From Cytobacillus oceanisediminis 2691 (GTDB taxonomy: Bacteria > Bacillota > Bacilli > Bacillales > Cytobacillaceae): DNA of 64,000 bases. Position numbers and translations under genes: made by a program. Below are positions 43,857-51,714 of the stretch, piece by piece; within the stretch, counting starts at the first letter, position 1, and every line of letters starts with the position of its first letter. The notes beneath the pieces are model-generated. The model was not told the origin of the DNA. It was given only the letters and a program-made list of their open reading frames with translations, and did no database searches. Location of the stretch: assembly GCF_007678455.1 (NCBI RefSeq), contig NZ_VEEP01000003.1, positions 263,569-327,568 of the forward strand, given 5' to 3'.

Positions 43857-44729
43857 ATGAGGAAGATAAAGCGATTCATGCAGCTTGGGCTGAGTATTTT
43901 ATTGATGGGGTCATTACTCTTTTTTGCCAATGGGTCAGGGTATGCTGACGATGCTTCTGTCACAGTAAAAAAAGGAGATACTTTGTACAGCATTTCAAAA
44001 AAATACAACCTGACTGTTAAGGAGTTAAAGGAGTTCAATGGACTTAAGAACAATATCATTTATATTGGTCAAAAATTGGTGCTGCCTGTTTTGAACGAAC
44101 CAGAACCAATGTATTCGGTGATTGGAGGTTCTTTTACCAAGAAAGACAATGCAATAAAGCAAGTCGATAGACTGAAAAAAGAAGGAATCGATGCAACAGT
44201 CACCACGAAGGTCATAAATGATAAAACCTTTTACCGCATCCAGGCTGGTGTTTTTACCAAAAAGGCAAATGCTGAAAAACAAAAAAAGATGGTGCAAAAA
44301 AACGGCGTCAAAGATGCCTACATTGCAGCGTACAAGAATCTCCAAATTAATGAAGTCCATCTGGGCTCCACTTACAGCAAGGTCCTCCTGCAATTTGGAA
44401 AGCCTATAAAAACCGAGGACCAGTTGAATGTCCGGTCCCTTTACTACCGTGGTGAAGGTGCAGGAGTAAGAGTGAACTTCAACATGAAAGATGGTTCAGT
44501 ATTCGGCTTGCAAGCCTATCCAGAATATTTGGAGCTCAAAACCCTTCCAACTCAGAAAAAGCAAGTTATCAATGAGTATGGATATCCGAATAAAGTACAA
44601 AAAACCTCTTGCTACGAAAGTGCCACCTGCGGACAATACATTTACCAATTCAATAAAAATGAACTAATCATCCAGTTCGACCGGGATGGCAAGACCGTTC
44701 AATATTTTGACTTAAGGAAAATGCCTTAA
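43857..44729 (+). CDS. Exported LysM and SPOR-domain protein
   Basis: 290 residues. Signal peptide to about residue 28 (FFANGSGYADD), one LysM domain at about 33-78 (VKKGDTLYSISKKYNLTVKE), a SPOR domain at about 82-155 (MYSVIGGSFTKKDNAIKQVD, FYRIQAGVFTKKANAEKQKK), and a C-terminal domain of about 130 residues that I do not recognise. Both named domains bind peptidoglycan, so it should sit in the wall. ATG 43857 is chosen for its GAGGTGAGG; the longer frame upstream lacks a signal. Confidence 0.85.
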   Translation: MRKIKRFMQLGLSILLMGSLLFFANGSGYADDASVTVKKGDTLYSISKKYNLTVKELKEFNGLKNNIIYIGQKLVLPVLNEPEPMYSVIGGSFTKKDNAIKQVDRLKKEGIDATVTTKVINDKTFYRIQAGVFTKKANAEKQKKMVQKNGVKDAYIAAYKNLQINEVHLGSTYSKVLLQFGKPIKTEDQLNVRSLYYRGEGAGVRVNFNMKDGSVFGLQAYPEYLELKTLPTQKKQVINEYGYPNKVQKTSCYESATCGQYIYQFNKNELIIQFDRDGKTVQYFDLRKMP

Positions 44730-44753
44730 AACCGCCATATGGCGGTTTTTTTG
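44728..44753 (+). terminator. Terminator of the LysM gene
   Basis: AAAACCGCCATATGGCGGTTTTTTT, a short perfect hairpin overlapping the stop codon. Confidence 0.85.
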
Positions 44754-44834
44754 CCTATTATTCAAAATTGAATAAAAAAATACCAAATATAAATAATAAG
44801 CAGGATACTATCTACTCTAAAAGGAGCATGGACA

Positions 44835-45479
44835 ATGAAAAAATTATTAGTTATTGGTTTAACATTATTCTTGTCACTGGAAATGGCGGTTGGAGTATCT
44901 CCTGCATTCGCAAAGCCTCAGCACGAATGTCTCAGCCAGTCAGAGGTCAAGTTTGAAAATCAATTCAGGAAACTGTGGGTTGACCATGTTTTGTGGACAA
45001 GCAATTACATAACAAGTGCCACAACTGCTGGTGCCGAGGATCAAAAAGAGGTGCTTGAGAGGCTCCTGAAAAACCAGGAGGATATCGGAAACGCGATTAA
45101 GCCTGTATATGGAGAGGAAGCCGGAAATAAACTTACAGATCTGCTTAAGGAGCATATTGTCATAGCCGGGGATATTGTTCAAGCTGCAAAAGACGGGAAT
45201 AATGTAAAGCTCGATCAATTGAATAAAGCATGGTATAAGAATGCTGACGATATCGCTGCGTTCCTGAGCAAAGCCAATCCTAGTTTAAAAAATGATCAGT
45301 TAAAAGAATTGCTCTATAAGCATCTTGGATTGGTGGCTGATGACCTGTCAGCAAGCTTGAAAAAAGACTGGGGAGCTAGAATTGTTTCGATTGATGATGG
45401 AATGTCTCATATCGTTATGATGGCAGATGCCATTTCATCAGCTGTTGTAAAACAGTTCCCTGAGAAGTTCAAGAAATAA
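44835..45479 (+). CDS. Secreted helical protein of unknown function
   Basis: 214 residues. Signal peptide ending VSPAFAKP at about residue 27, then an all-helical mature part with repeated acidic/Lys helices. Similar Bacillus proteins are often left as hypothetical. RBS AAAAGGAG before ATG 44835. Its 3' end overlaps a convergent frame on the other strand. Confidence 0.65.
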   Translation: MKKLLVIGLTLFLSLEMAVGVSPAFAKPQHECLSQSEVKFENQFRKLWVDHVLWTSNYITSATTAGAEDQKEVLERLLKNQEDIGNAIKPVYGEEAGNKLTDLLKEHIVIAGDIVQAAKDGNNVKLDQLNKAWYKNADDIAAFLSKANPSLKNDQLKELLYKHLGLVADDLSASLKKDWGARIVSIDDGMSHIVMMADAISSAVVKQFPEKFKK

Positions 45480-45776
45480 CAAAAAATCTTGGAGGCTGTT
45501 GTGGCTCCAAGATTTTTTTATCGATTTTTTTTGCCAGAGATAAAAGGCAATTGAAAACGTCGTAGCAAATACAGATAAGAAGTTGATTCCAATCATCATT
45601 GGAACATAGGTAAATGCATTGATTAAACTTTCTGAGGTTGACCACGATGACGCATTAGGCGGACGAGAAAAAGTCCCTGCCAGATCGGGCCCGTTTGCTC
45701 CGATGATTATAAACAAAACACCCAGGAAGAAAAACGTCACCGGTACTTTGAATACCTTGAATTCTTTTTCCACCAT
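45438..45776 (-). CDS. Small membrane protein, two to three helices
   Basis: 112 residues with hydrophobic helices at about 10-28 and 58-82, and a cationic tail KKSIKKSWSH. GTG 45773 may be the true start (GGGGG five bases upstream). The last 30 codons cover the terminator and end of the convergent secreted-protein gene, so the C-terminus of this frame is doubtful. No family recognised. Confidence 0.5.
   Translation of the reverse strand: MVEKEFKVFKVPVTFFFLGVLFIIIGANGPDLAGTFSRPPNASSWSTSESLINAFTYVPMMIGINFLSVFATTFSIAFYLWQKKSIKKSWSHNSLQDFLLFLELLRELFYNS
45482..45520 (+). terminator. Terminator of the secreted helical protein gene
   Basis: AAAATCTTGGAG and CTCCAAGATTTTTTT around a ten-base loop. 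It lies inside the antisense frame at 45438-45776. Confidence 0.8.
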
Positions 45777-45877
45777 TCCCCCCCTTTCTTCCCTGCTGCT
45801 AATCCAGATCTCCTGGTTATATTCATTCCTGGACAGGCATATTAATTACTGTACTTTGACCAAAAGGAGCTATTGAA

Positions 45878-46195
45878 TTGATACGTATATTAGGGTTATC
45901 CTCTCTCATGCTATTTTGTATTTATCTGGTTTATGCTTATCCGCAAATTGCACAAAAAAATTCTGATGTTGAGACAAACGCTACTGTCCAGGAAGACCCG
46001 GAAACGAGTAATAACATACTAGAAACCATCATACCTGAGTTTGAATACCTGCACGAAGAAGCGCTAGACAAGGAAGTAGACGGATATATTGTTGAGACCT
46101 ACAGAGAATATGAAATTCACCGTGACCAGGCTGGAAACATCATAAAACAAATCCCAACATCAAACTATGAGTATATAAGATATAGGAGCTACTAA
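45878..46195 (+). CDS. Small protein with N-terminal membrane helix
   Basis: 105 residues. TTG 45878 follows AGGAG by eight bases. One N-terminal hydrophobic helix (signal or anchor), then an acidic extracytoplasmic part ending in YEYIRYRSY. No family recognised. Confidence 0.55.
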   Translation: MIRILGLSSLMLFCIYLVYAYPQIAQKNSDVETNATVQEDPETSNNILETIIPEFEYLHEEALDKEVDGYIVETYREYEIHRDQAGNIIKQIPTSNYEYIRYRSY

Positions 46196-46199
46196 TTCT

Positions 46200-46230
46200 G
46201 GGCAAAGGCTCTTCTTTGCCTATTTTCATT
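46200..46230 (+). terminator. Short terminator
   Basis: GGCAAAG and CTTTGCC followed by TATTTTC. Confidence 0.5.
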
Positions 46231-46261
46231 GGAGAGAATAATTTACCGAGGAGTTACTCTC

Positions 46262-46867
46262 TCATTGAGCACCACCGCTGAGGATTCTTACTCCATTCGG
46301 ATCCACTGCCTGTTTAACCGGGAAATTCTCCATAACAGCATCCCGGATGGTTACGGTATTGCCGATTATCGTATGTATTTCCTTTACAGGGTTTCCCAAC
46401 AAATTAAGAATATCGTCTTCCAATCCTTCTTTTTTTGTTTCCACTGTTAAGCCTTCAATTCTATCTTCCATTGAATCTATTAAATCATTGTGTGTCTGCA
46501 GCTCTATCCGAAACTCATATGGCGTGGATAAAAAGGTCCTCCGTTCGCCATGATCCACTTTCCAGTTCATTTTTTCTGCATTTTTGCAAATAGCCTCTTG
46601 TTCCTTTTCTGATATGAGAAAGCCAATATGGTCAAACATGGGCTTTTTTCCATACCCAAAAGTGATATTGATGCTGCCCTTCCTGGCTTCTATAATCCGG
46701 AACATCACTTTTTTTTCACGGAAATCTTCCCATTTTAGCGGTGGATTAAAGTTCTGAAATTCTCCCTGATATTTTCCGATTCGCTGAACGATACGGAAGC
46801 CGTGATCTTCATAAAATTTTTCTGTCTCTTCGACATTTGGAGTCCAAAAATGATAATGAAAAAGCAA
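46262..46867 (-). CDS. VOC-family protein
   Basis: About 201 residues. LFHYHFWTPNVEETEKFYED opens a VOC module, and KPMFDHIGFLISEKEQEAI continues it; a longer C-terminal segment follows (about 120-200) that is unusual for single-module members. TTG 46867 has GAGG seven bases upstream; GTG 46900 is an alternative. Substrate unknown. Confidence 0.7.
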   Translation of the reverse strand: MLFHYHFWTPNVEETEKFYEDHGFRIVQRIGKYQGEFQNFNPPLKWEDFREKKVMFRIIEARKGSINITFGYGKKPMFDHIGFLISEKEQEAICKNAEKMNWKVDHGERRTFLSTPYEFRIELQTHNDLIDSMEDRIEGLTVETKKEGLEDDILNLLGNPVKEIHTIIGNTVTIRDAVMENFPVKQAVDPNGVRILSGGAQ

Positions 46868-46906
46868 AGTAGCACCTCTTTTTATGGATTTTGTCACCAA
46901 GATTAC

Positions 46907-47293
46907 CTAATGGGATTGAACAAATAGACCAATCAGCCAATAGATAACGGCTGCCCACAACAATAAAATCATTGCTCCTGCCAGCCAATTCTTCTTTTTC
47001 ACCCTTCCGGTTGCTGCCACTTTCTCACGTGATTCCTGAATGACATGATCAGGTAGCAGTTTTAACAGAAGCGCAATTCCCAGCGGTACGAGGATGAGGT
47101 CATCCAGGTAACCGAGGATCGGTATAAAATCTGGAATTAAATCGATAGGGCTGAAAGCATAGGCAACTACAATCAATGCGAACAGCTTAATATAAAATGG
47201 TGTATCCGGGTGTTTGTAAGCTTCTGCAATAACAAAGATGTCTTCTTTGATTTTTTTCATCCGAACTTTGAATTGTTCCATAGCGTTACTCAT
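46907..47293 (-). CDS. YkvA/DUF1232 membrane protein
   Basis: 128 residues. The DUF1232 signature KLFALIVVAYAFSPIDLIPD followed by FIPILGYLDDLILVPLGIAL is complete (about residues 36-75), with a further helix at about 108-124. Function unknown in the family. RBS GGGAGG six bases before ATG 47293. Confidence 0.87.
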   Translation of the reverse strand: MSNAMEQFKVRMKKIKEDIFVIAEAYKHPDTPFYIKLFALIVVAYAFSPIDLIPDFIPILGYLDDLILVPLGIALLLKLLPDHVIQESREKVAATGRVKKKNWLAGAMILLLWAAVIYWLIGLFVQSH

Positions 47294-47334
47294 TGATGTC
47301 CTCCCTTTTAACTTTCACATCCTTTTTCTAGCAT

Positions 47335-47366
47335 AAATAGAGCCTGGCACAATGTCCAGGCTCTTC
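47335..47366 (-). terminator. Terminator of the class V aminotransferase gene
   Basis: GAGCCTGG and CCAGGCTC with an eight-base loop, then TATTTAT on the minus strand. Confidence 0.6.
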
Positions 47367-47426
47367 TATTTTAGGTTGCAGCCTTCGTATGGCAGTCATT
47401 AATAACACTTTGAAATGATTAATTCA

Positions 47427-48686
47427 TTAAAACCTGACGGCATTTTTTTGATGCTGTTCAATATAAGCTTTTAGGCCAGTTTTGAACTGCTGGATTTCTT
47501 CCTTTGTATTATATGGAGCAAGCCCGATTCGAACCCAACCGCCTGATGGATAGACATCCAACACCTCAGCCATTGTGGAAGCATAGAAGTCTCCATCTGC
47601 AACACAAATATTGTAATTTTTGGCGAGCCATGCAGTGACTTCACGTGAATGATGTCCTTCTATGGTAAAAGCAAATGTCGGCGTTTTGCGGCCTGATGCT
47701 GCTCTATACAGAGTCACTTCTGGCAGGGTTCTCAGAAAGTGCTCCACTTCGGCAGCAAGCTCCTGCTCATATTCATCAATCGCATGCATACCAGACAGCA
47801 ATCTTTCTCTTCTCGTCTCGCCATAGCCCAGTTCTTCAATGAATTGGATGGCACCCATCACCCCAGCAATGCCTTCATGATTTTGAGTTCCTGTCTCTAG
47901 TTTATAAGGAATCTCTGCAGGAGCAGGCTTCAGCTTATAAACCGGAAGTTTTTCAAAAAGACTCTCCCTGACAACAGCAATCCCAACATGCGGACCAAAA
48001 AACTTGTACGCCGAGCACAGAAGGATGTCACAGTCCAACTCCTGAACATTGATCGGTAAATGTGGTACACCATGGACTGCATCGACAACCGTCAGTGCCC
48101 CGACCTCCTTCGCCCGTTTTATTACGGGATTCAGATCAGTCACGGTCCCGGTAACATTCGATGACATTCCAACCGCGACCAGTTTTGTTTTTGGCGTAAC
48201 AATCTGGTCTAACTCATCAAGCTTAAGACTGTACTTATCAGAGTCAAGCTTCAGGAACTTTATTTCTGCACCTTGGTCCCTTGCCAAGGTGATCCATGGA
48301 TCTACATTTGCACGATGGTCTAGCTCAGTGACAACTATTTCGTCGCCTTCATTGATGAAACCAGCCAGACTACGTGCAATCGCAAAGGCATGAGTGGTCA
48401 TGTTTGCGCCAAATGCCACTTCATTCGCCTTGCATCCAAGCAAATCCGCTACTGCTTCCCTGCCTTTTTCCAGCATCGCATCTGTGTCGGCACTGGTATT
48501 GAAGGTTCCGTGGAGATTCGCCATCCCATTCCTTATGTACCGATACATCGATTCGAGCGCAAAATCAACCATCTGCGTCCCGCCTGGCCCGTCAAAATAA
48601 ATGACTTGCCGGCCATCATCTCTACGGCTTAAAGACGGAAACCGTTCCCTCACCTGCTCAATCGGAAACTTATCAGCCAACCTCAT
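47427..48686 (-). CDS. Class V aminotransferase, cysteine-desulfurase-like
   Basis: About 419 residues. PLP enzyme with GGTQM at the N-terminus, DAVHGVPHLPINVQELDCDI, and the Schiff-base lysine in CSAYKFFGPHVG. The pattern matches the VC1184-type cysteine desulfurase-like subfamily rather than SufS or IscS; no suf genes are adjacent. ATG 48686 or TTG 48680 is the likely start, with GAGGGAG upstream. Substrate not proven. Confidence 0.85.
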   Translation of the reverse strand: MRLADKFPIEQVRERFPSLSRRDDGRQVIYFDGPGGTQMVDFALESMYRYIRNGMANLHGTFNTSADTDAMLEKGREAVADLLGCKANEVAFGANMTTHAFAIARSLAGFINEGDEIVVTELDHRANVDPWITLARDQGAEIKFLKLDSDKYSLKLDELDQIVTPKTKLVAVGMSSNVTGTVTDLNPVIKRAKEVGALTVVDAVHGVPHLPINVQELDCDILLCSAYKFFGPHVGIAVVRESLFEKLPVYKLKPAPAEIPYKLETGTQNHEGIAGVMGAIQFIEELGYGETRRERLLSGMHAIDEYEQELAAEVEHFLRTLPEVTLYRAASGRKTPTFAFTIEGHHSREVTAWLAKNYNICVADGDFYASTMAEVLDVYPSGGWVRIGLAPYNTKEEIQQFKTGLKAYIEQHQKNAVRF

Positions 48687-48742
48687 CACTCCCTCAGATA
48701 AAATATACATATATTATGTCATAATATTCTAACAATAACACC

Positions 48743-48772
48743 TTAAACCCTTCGACAATCGAAGGGTTTAAA
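48743..48772 (-). terminator. Strong terminator closing the bacteriocin-side transcription unit
   Basis: TTAAACCCTTCGA and TCGAAGGGTTTAA, a perfect 13-base stem around three bases. There is no long T-run but the stem is very stable. Confidence 0.6.
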
Positions 48773-48792
48773 TGATTAATTATTTTAATACA

Positions 48793-48963
48793 TCAGTTGT
48801 CAGTCAGAAGATAGGCAGAAAAAGTTCCCCACTCTTCCTTAACAGCCTTCTTATCAAATGAAAGCATAATTTCTGCATCCCTTTTGGTATTTGCATATTC
48901 AACTGTTATTTTACTGATTTCAGGGTTCAGGACCCACCCCAAGAACAAGGTTAGCTGAATCAC
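48793..48963 (-). CDS. Short frame directly after Cys-rich copy B
   Basis: 56 codons starting at GTG 48963, which touches the TAA of the Cys-rich gene (TAAGTG), so reinitiation is possible. The product (PEISKITVEYANTKRDAEIM, then EEWGTFSAYLL) looks like the C-terminus of a larger beta-rich protein. It may be a gene remnant or a coupled small protein. No RBS. Confidence 0.35.
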   Translation of the reverse strand: MIQLTLFLGWVLNPEISKITVEYANTKRDAEIMLSFDKKAVKEEWGTFSAYLLTDN

Positions 48964-49218
48964 TTATTCGTCTTCTGGTACGATTGGGCAGACTATATAG
49001 CAATACCCGCTCTCCGTACAAACAATCTCGCAGTCATCAAACGGCTCATCGCCTGTTCCATAGCAGGCTAAATAACAAATAGGTCCCATACATACCAAAA
49101 CACAATCGTCAGGTACTTCTCTCACTGGAATGATTTCTAATCTAGGAAAAGGTACCCTGCTCACATTGCGATCACAAAACAAATCAGAAATATCCCCTAA
49201 ATGATTTTTCCTCTTCAT
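48964..49218 (-). CDS. Cys-rich small protein, copy B
   Basis: 84 residues with GGAGGTGAG before ATG 49218. An N-terminal polar part (about 1-25) leads to PRLEIIPVREVPDDCVLVCM and a Cys-rich end (GPICYLACYG, DDCEIVC, SGYCYIVC). Nine Cys occur, seven shared with copy A at 43014-43268. It lies in line downstream of the bacteriocin enzymes and the esterase, with a 95-base gap. Candidate extra substrate, immunity factor or unrelated redox/metal protein; no family recognised. Confidence 0.68.
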   Translation of the reverse strand: MKRKNHLGDISDLFCDRNVSRVPFPRLEIIPVREVPDDCVLVCMGPICYLACYGTGDEPFDDCEIVCTESGYCYIVCPIVPEDE

Positions 49219-49313
49219 CTTCTCACCTCCATGTTACCATGTTATTCATTGGAGAAGACAAGGGTATGGATGTTCGTCAGGATTGAACCTAAGACATCAT
49301 AGAGAAAATTGGA

Positions 49314-50114
49314 TTATGACACCAGATAAGAAATGACATCTGAAATTCGCTGTTTAAAAGCTGTGTAATGATGCTCGGCCCCTTCAATCACTTTCAATTC
49401 TGCCTGTACTTCTTTCTGTTCAATTATTGAAAAAACCGATTTGTTTGTATCAAGAAACGGTGCTGCGAGTTTTTTGCCGCCTTCATTGGTACCGCAATCT
49501 AAATATATTTTTTCAAGTGAAGTTAAATCTGTATCCTTAAGCAGCTGCTCGATTTCTTCCTGATTCCGATAAAAGCCGGAAGAAAGTCCAGCAACTCTCT
49601 TAAAAATATGAGGATATGTGCATGCAGCGTAGACTGAAATCAAACTCCCCAATGAAATGCCTGCCATATAGGTTTGATTTGGGCTGGCAGGATACTCAGA
49701 ATCAATTAAAGGCTTTAATTCATTTACAATAAACTCCATATACTCCTTCCCTTTCCCGCCTTGGGTACTCGGTTTGCCAAGCAGCTTTGTTGTATACTCA
49801 CCATTTTTCCAGGGACAATACTCATTGACCCGATCTGCAGAATTCTGGTCAATTGCCACCACCATCAGGTCAATCTTATTCTTTTCCAGGAACTTATCCA
49901 GCTCAAGACCAACACCGCCAATTGACTCTTCATTGCCAAATACATTCTGGCCATCATGCATATACACCACTGGATACCGTTTACCCGCGTCTCCAGAGGG
50001 GACATATATCCGGATTCTTCTTTCCTTGCCAAACAATGAAACTTCAAAACTTTCTATCATAAACAGTACACTCATTTCATTTTTTGCAGAAAATTTTACC
50101 ATAAAATAATCCAT
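49314..50114 (-). CDS. Alpha/beta-hydrolase esterase (esterase D / BesA type)
   Basis: 266 residues. Oxyanion segment VVYMHDGQNVFG, nucleophile elbow GISLGS (Ser about 157), acid in DCGTNEGG, and His in AEHHYTAF. The layout matches the esterase-D-like family that includes siderophore trilactone hydrolases. ATG 50114 lacks a good RBS; a later in-frame ATG is possible. It begins 33 bases after the SagB-like gene and runs the same way, so it probably shares the bacteriocin transcript. Confidence 0.8.
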   Translation of the reverse strand: MDYFMVKFSAKNEMSVLFMIESFEVSLFGKERRIRIYVPSGDAGKRYPVVYMHDGQNVFGNEESIGGVGLELDKFLEKNKIDLMVVAIDQNSADRVNEYCPWKNGEYTTKLLGKPSTQGGKGKEYMEFIVNELKPLIDSEYPASPNQTYMAGISLGSLISVYAACTYPHIFKRVAGLSSGFYRNQEEIEQLLKDTDLTSLEKIYLDCGTNEGGKKLAAPFLDTNKSVFSIIEQKEVQAELKVIEGAEHHYTAFKQRISDVISYLVS

Positions 50115-50146
50115 AATTATTATTTATTTTTAAAAAAGGGCTTCTC

Positions 50147-51703
50147 CTAACTATGCAAACTTCCTCTTAACCACGGTTTCGGGCGATATGAACCGATTGG
50201 AATCTGGATCAGGCTCGTTTGTTCACTCATTTTGTAAAGCTCATCCGCCATGCTTGCATTGAAACCAAGCAGTGGATGCCCTCCCAGTCCAAGGGCGGAG
50301 GATGTTAAAAGCAATCTTTGCACGAGCATGCCTGCTTCCATTTGTAAAATTCGGTAGCCTCTGTATCCTAGATCTTCCTGGTAAAAATCCCTATTGCATG
50401 CAACATGCAGACAAAGAGGCACCTGCTGCAGATTGACGTTATCAAAGGACAAACCTGACTGCAAGAGCATACGGTGGTCTCCTTGTTGGATTTCTAGTAA
50501 TCTATGTTCCTTACTGTCATAATAATAGGCCCCATTGGGAATCCCCTCAACGTTATAGAGAGAACTATAGATCGAAACCCTGGGTTCCTGCCCGGAAAAA
50601 ATATCGTCCAAATCATTGCGATAATGGAACGAAGTCATTGATTTCTTAAGCAGGACCGCCAACTGCTCCTGACTGATCCGTGTTAAAACAAAATCCATTT
50701 CAGGCGAAAAGCGTTTTTGGCTTACTTCTGCCAGATCATATGCTAATGATTCTGTTTGTGGAAGATTAACCTCTTGGTTACTGCGAACATCATAAGAGCG
50801 GTTCCGAAGCCGCGTGAATGAGTCGGTTGATTCGAATTTTGCGGCTTCATTCATGGTTATTAATTTAGGAAATTCTAGAACGTTCTTCGTCCTTTCTACC
50901 CGCTCAAAAAAAATTGGCCTTAATTCTCTTTTTAACCTATCCTCTGTTTGAGAATTAAACGTTCCGTTGCCGTTAGAACTCCAGTTTGTCGTTTCCACCG
51001 ACAGCGGGATCACCGAATAGATGCTCTCCTCGTTTTCTGATAAACCAAGAAAGTGATTGATTGCTGAATCAAGATATTGATAGTAAACTCCCACGGCAAA
51101 ACCAAAACGTTTTGCACTCTCCAACAGCTGCCCCATCAGCACGCCGGCATCCAGGCCTTGCAGCCGATAGGAGAAATTATTGTACTTAAAGAAGTTTTTC
51201 CAGAACATAGTGGAGACGAATACTGTGCCGAAGCAGGACGAAAGCTCACAACGTTCTCCTAAGGCAGCGGAAATGTAGGAATCAAAATTTCCAGCCCGCA
51301 ACAGGACAAGTCGGTGGTGCGACGGGTCATAATGGTAGACTCCATCAGGAAGCCCTTTTATCTTCAAATATATATACAGTTCATTTGGATAGAGCGCTCC
51401 GCCAGAGGGAGCAAACCTTCTATAGGAATGGATCGGGTTTGCTTCCTCAGGAAAAACGGACTCGCTCACTTGAGAGATTCCATAAGCATACCAGAGAAAA
51501 TGGCCGATTCCTTCTATATCTGGACTGGCTGGCATTCTGTATTCCGTGAGTGACAACGGAACCTCCGCAGAAAGAGGCACCACCGGGAGCCCTTTGTACA
51601 GCTTATAGGCTAAAGGCGAATCCTCCCAATTGGGTTCCCAGTTATCCTGGTTGGCACGATCGATATTAAATTGTAAATCCTTCAGAAATTCATCAAGTGT
51701 CAT
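50147..51703 (-). CDS. SagB-type dehydrogenase, two nitroreductase-like halves
   Basis: 518 residues. The flavin-dependent dehydrogenase should oxidise thiazolines/oxazolines to thiazoles/oxazoles. N-terminal half has YRRFAPSGGALYPNELYIYL, the SagB hallmark; C-terminal half repeats a nitroreductase-like core ending LLLTSSALGLGGHPLLGF. Single-domain SagB proteins are about 250-350 residues, so this is a double-length form as in heterocycloanthracin loci. RBS AGGAGG before ATG 51703, eleven bases after the YcaO stop. Confidence 0.88.
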   Translation of the reverse strand: MTLDEFLKDLQFNIDRANQDNWEPNWEDSPLAYKLYKGLPVVPLSAEVPLSLTEYRMPASPDIEGIGHFLWYAYGISQVSESVFPEEANPIHSYRRFAPSGGALYPNELYIYLKIKGLPDGVYHYDPSHHRLVLLRAGNFDSYISAALGERCELSSCFGTVFVSTMFWKNFFKYNNFSYRLQGLDAGVLMGQLLESAKRFGFAVGVYYQYLDSAINHFLGLSENEESIYSVIPLSVETTNWSSNGNGTFNSQTEDRLKRELRPIFFERVERTKNVLEFPKLITMNEAAKFESTDSFTRLRNRSYDVRSNQEVNLPQTESLAYDLAEVSQKRFSPEMDFVLTRISQEQLAVLLKKSMTSFHYRNDLDDIFSGQEPRVSIYSSLYNVEGIPNGAYYYDSKEHRLLEIQQGDHRMLLQSGLSFDNVNLQQVPLCLHVACNRDFYQEDLGYRGYRILQMEAGMLVQRLLLTSSALGLGGHPLLGFNASMADELYKMSEQTSLIQIPIGSYRPKPWLRGSLHS

Positions 51704-51714
51704 TTTCGCACCTC

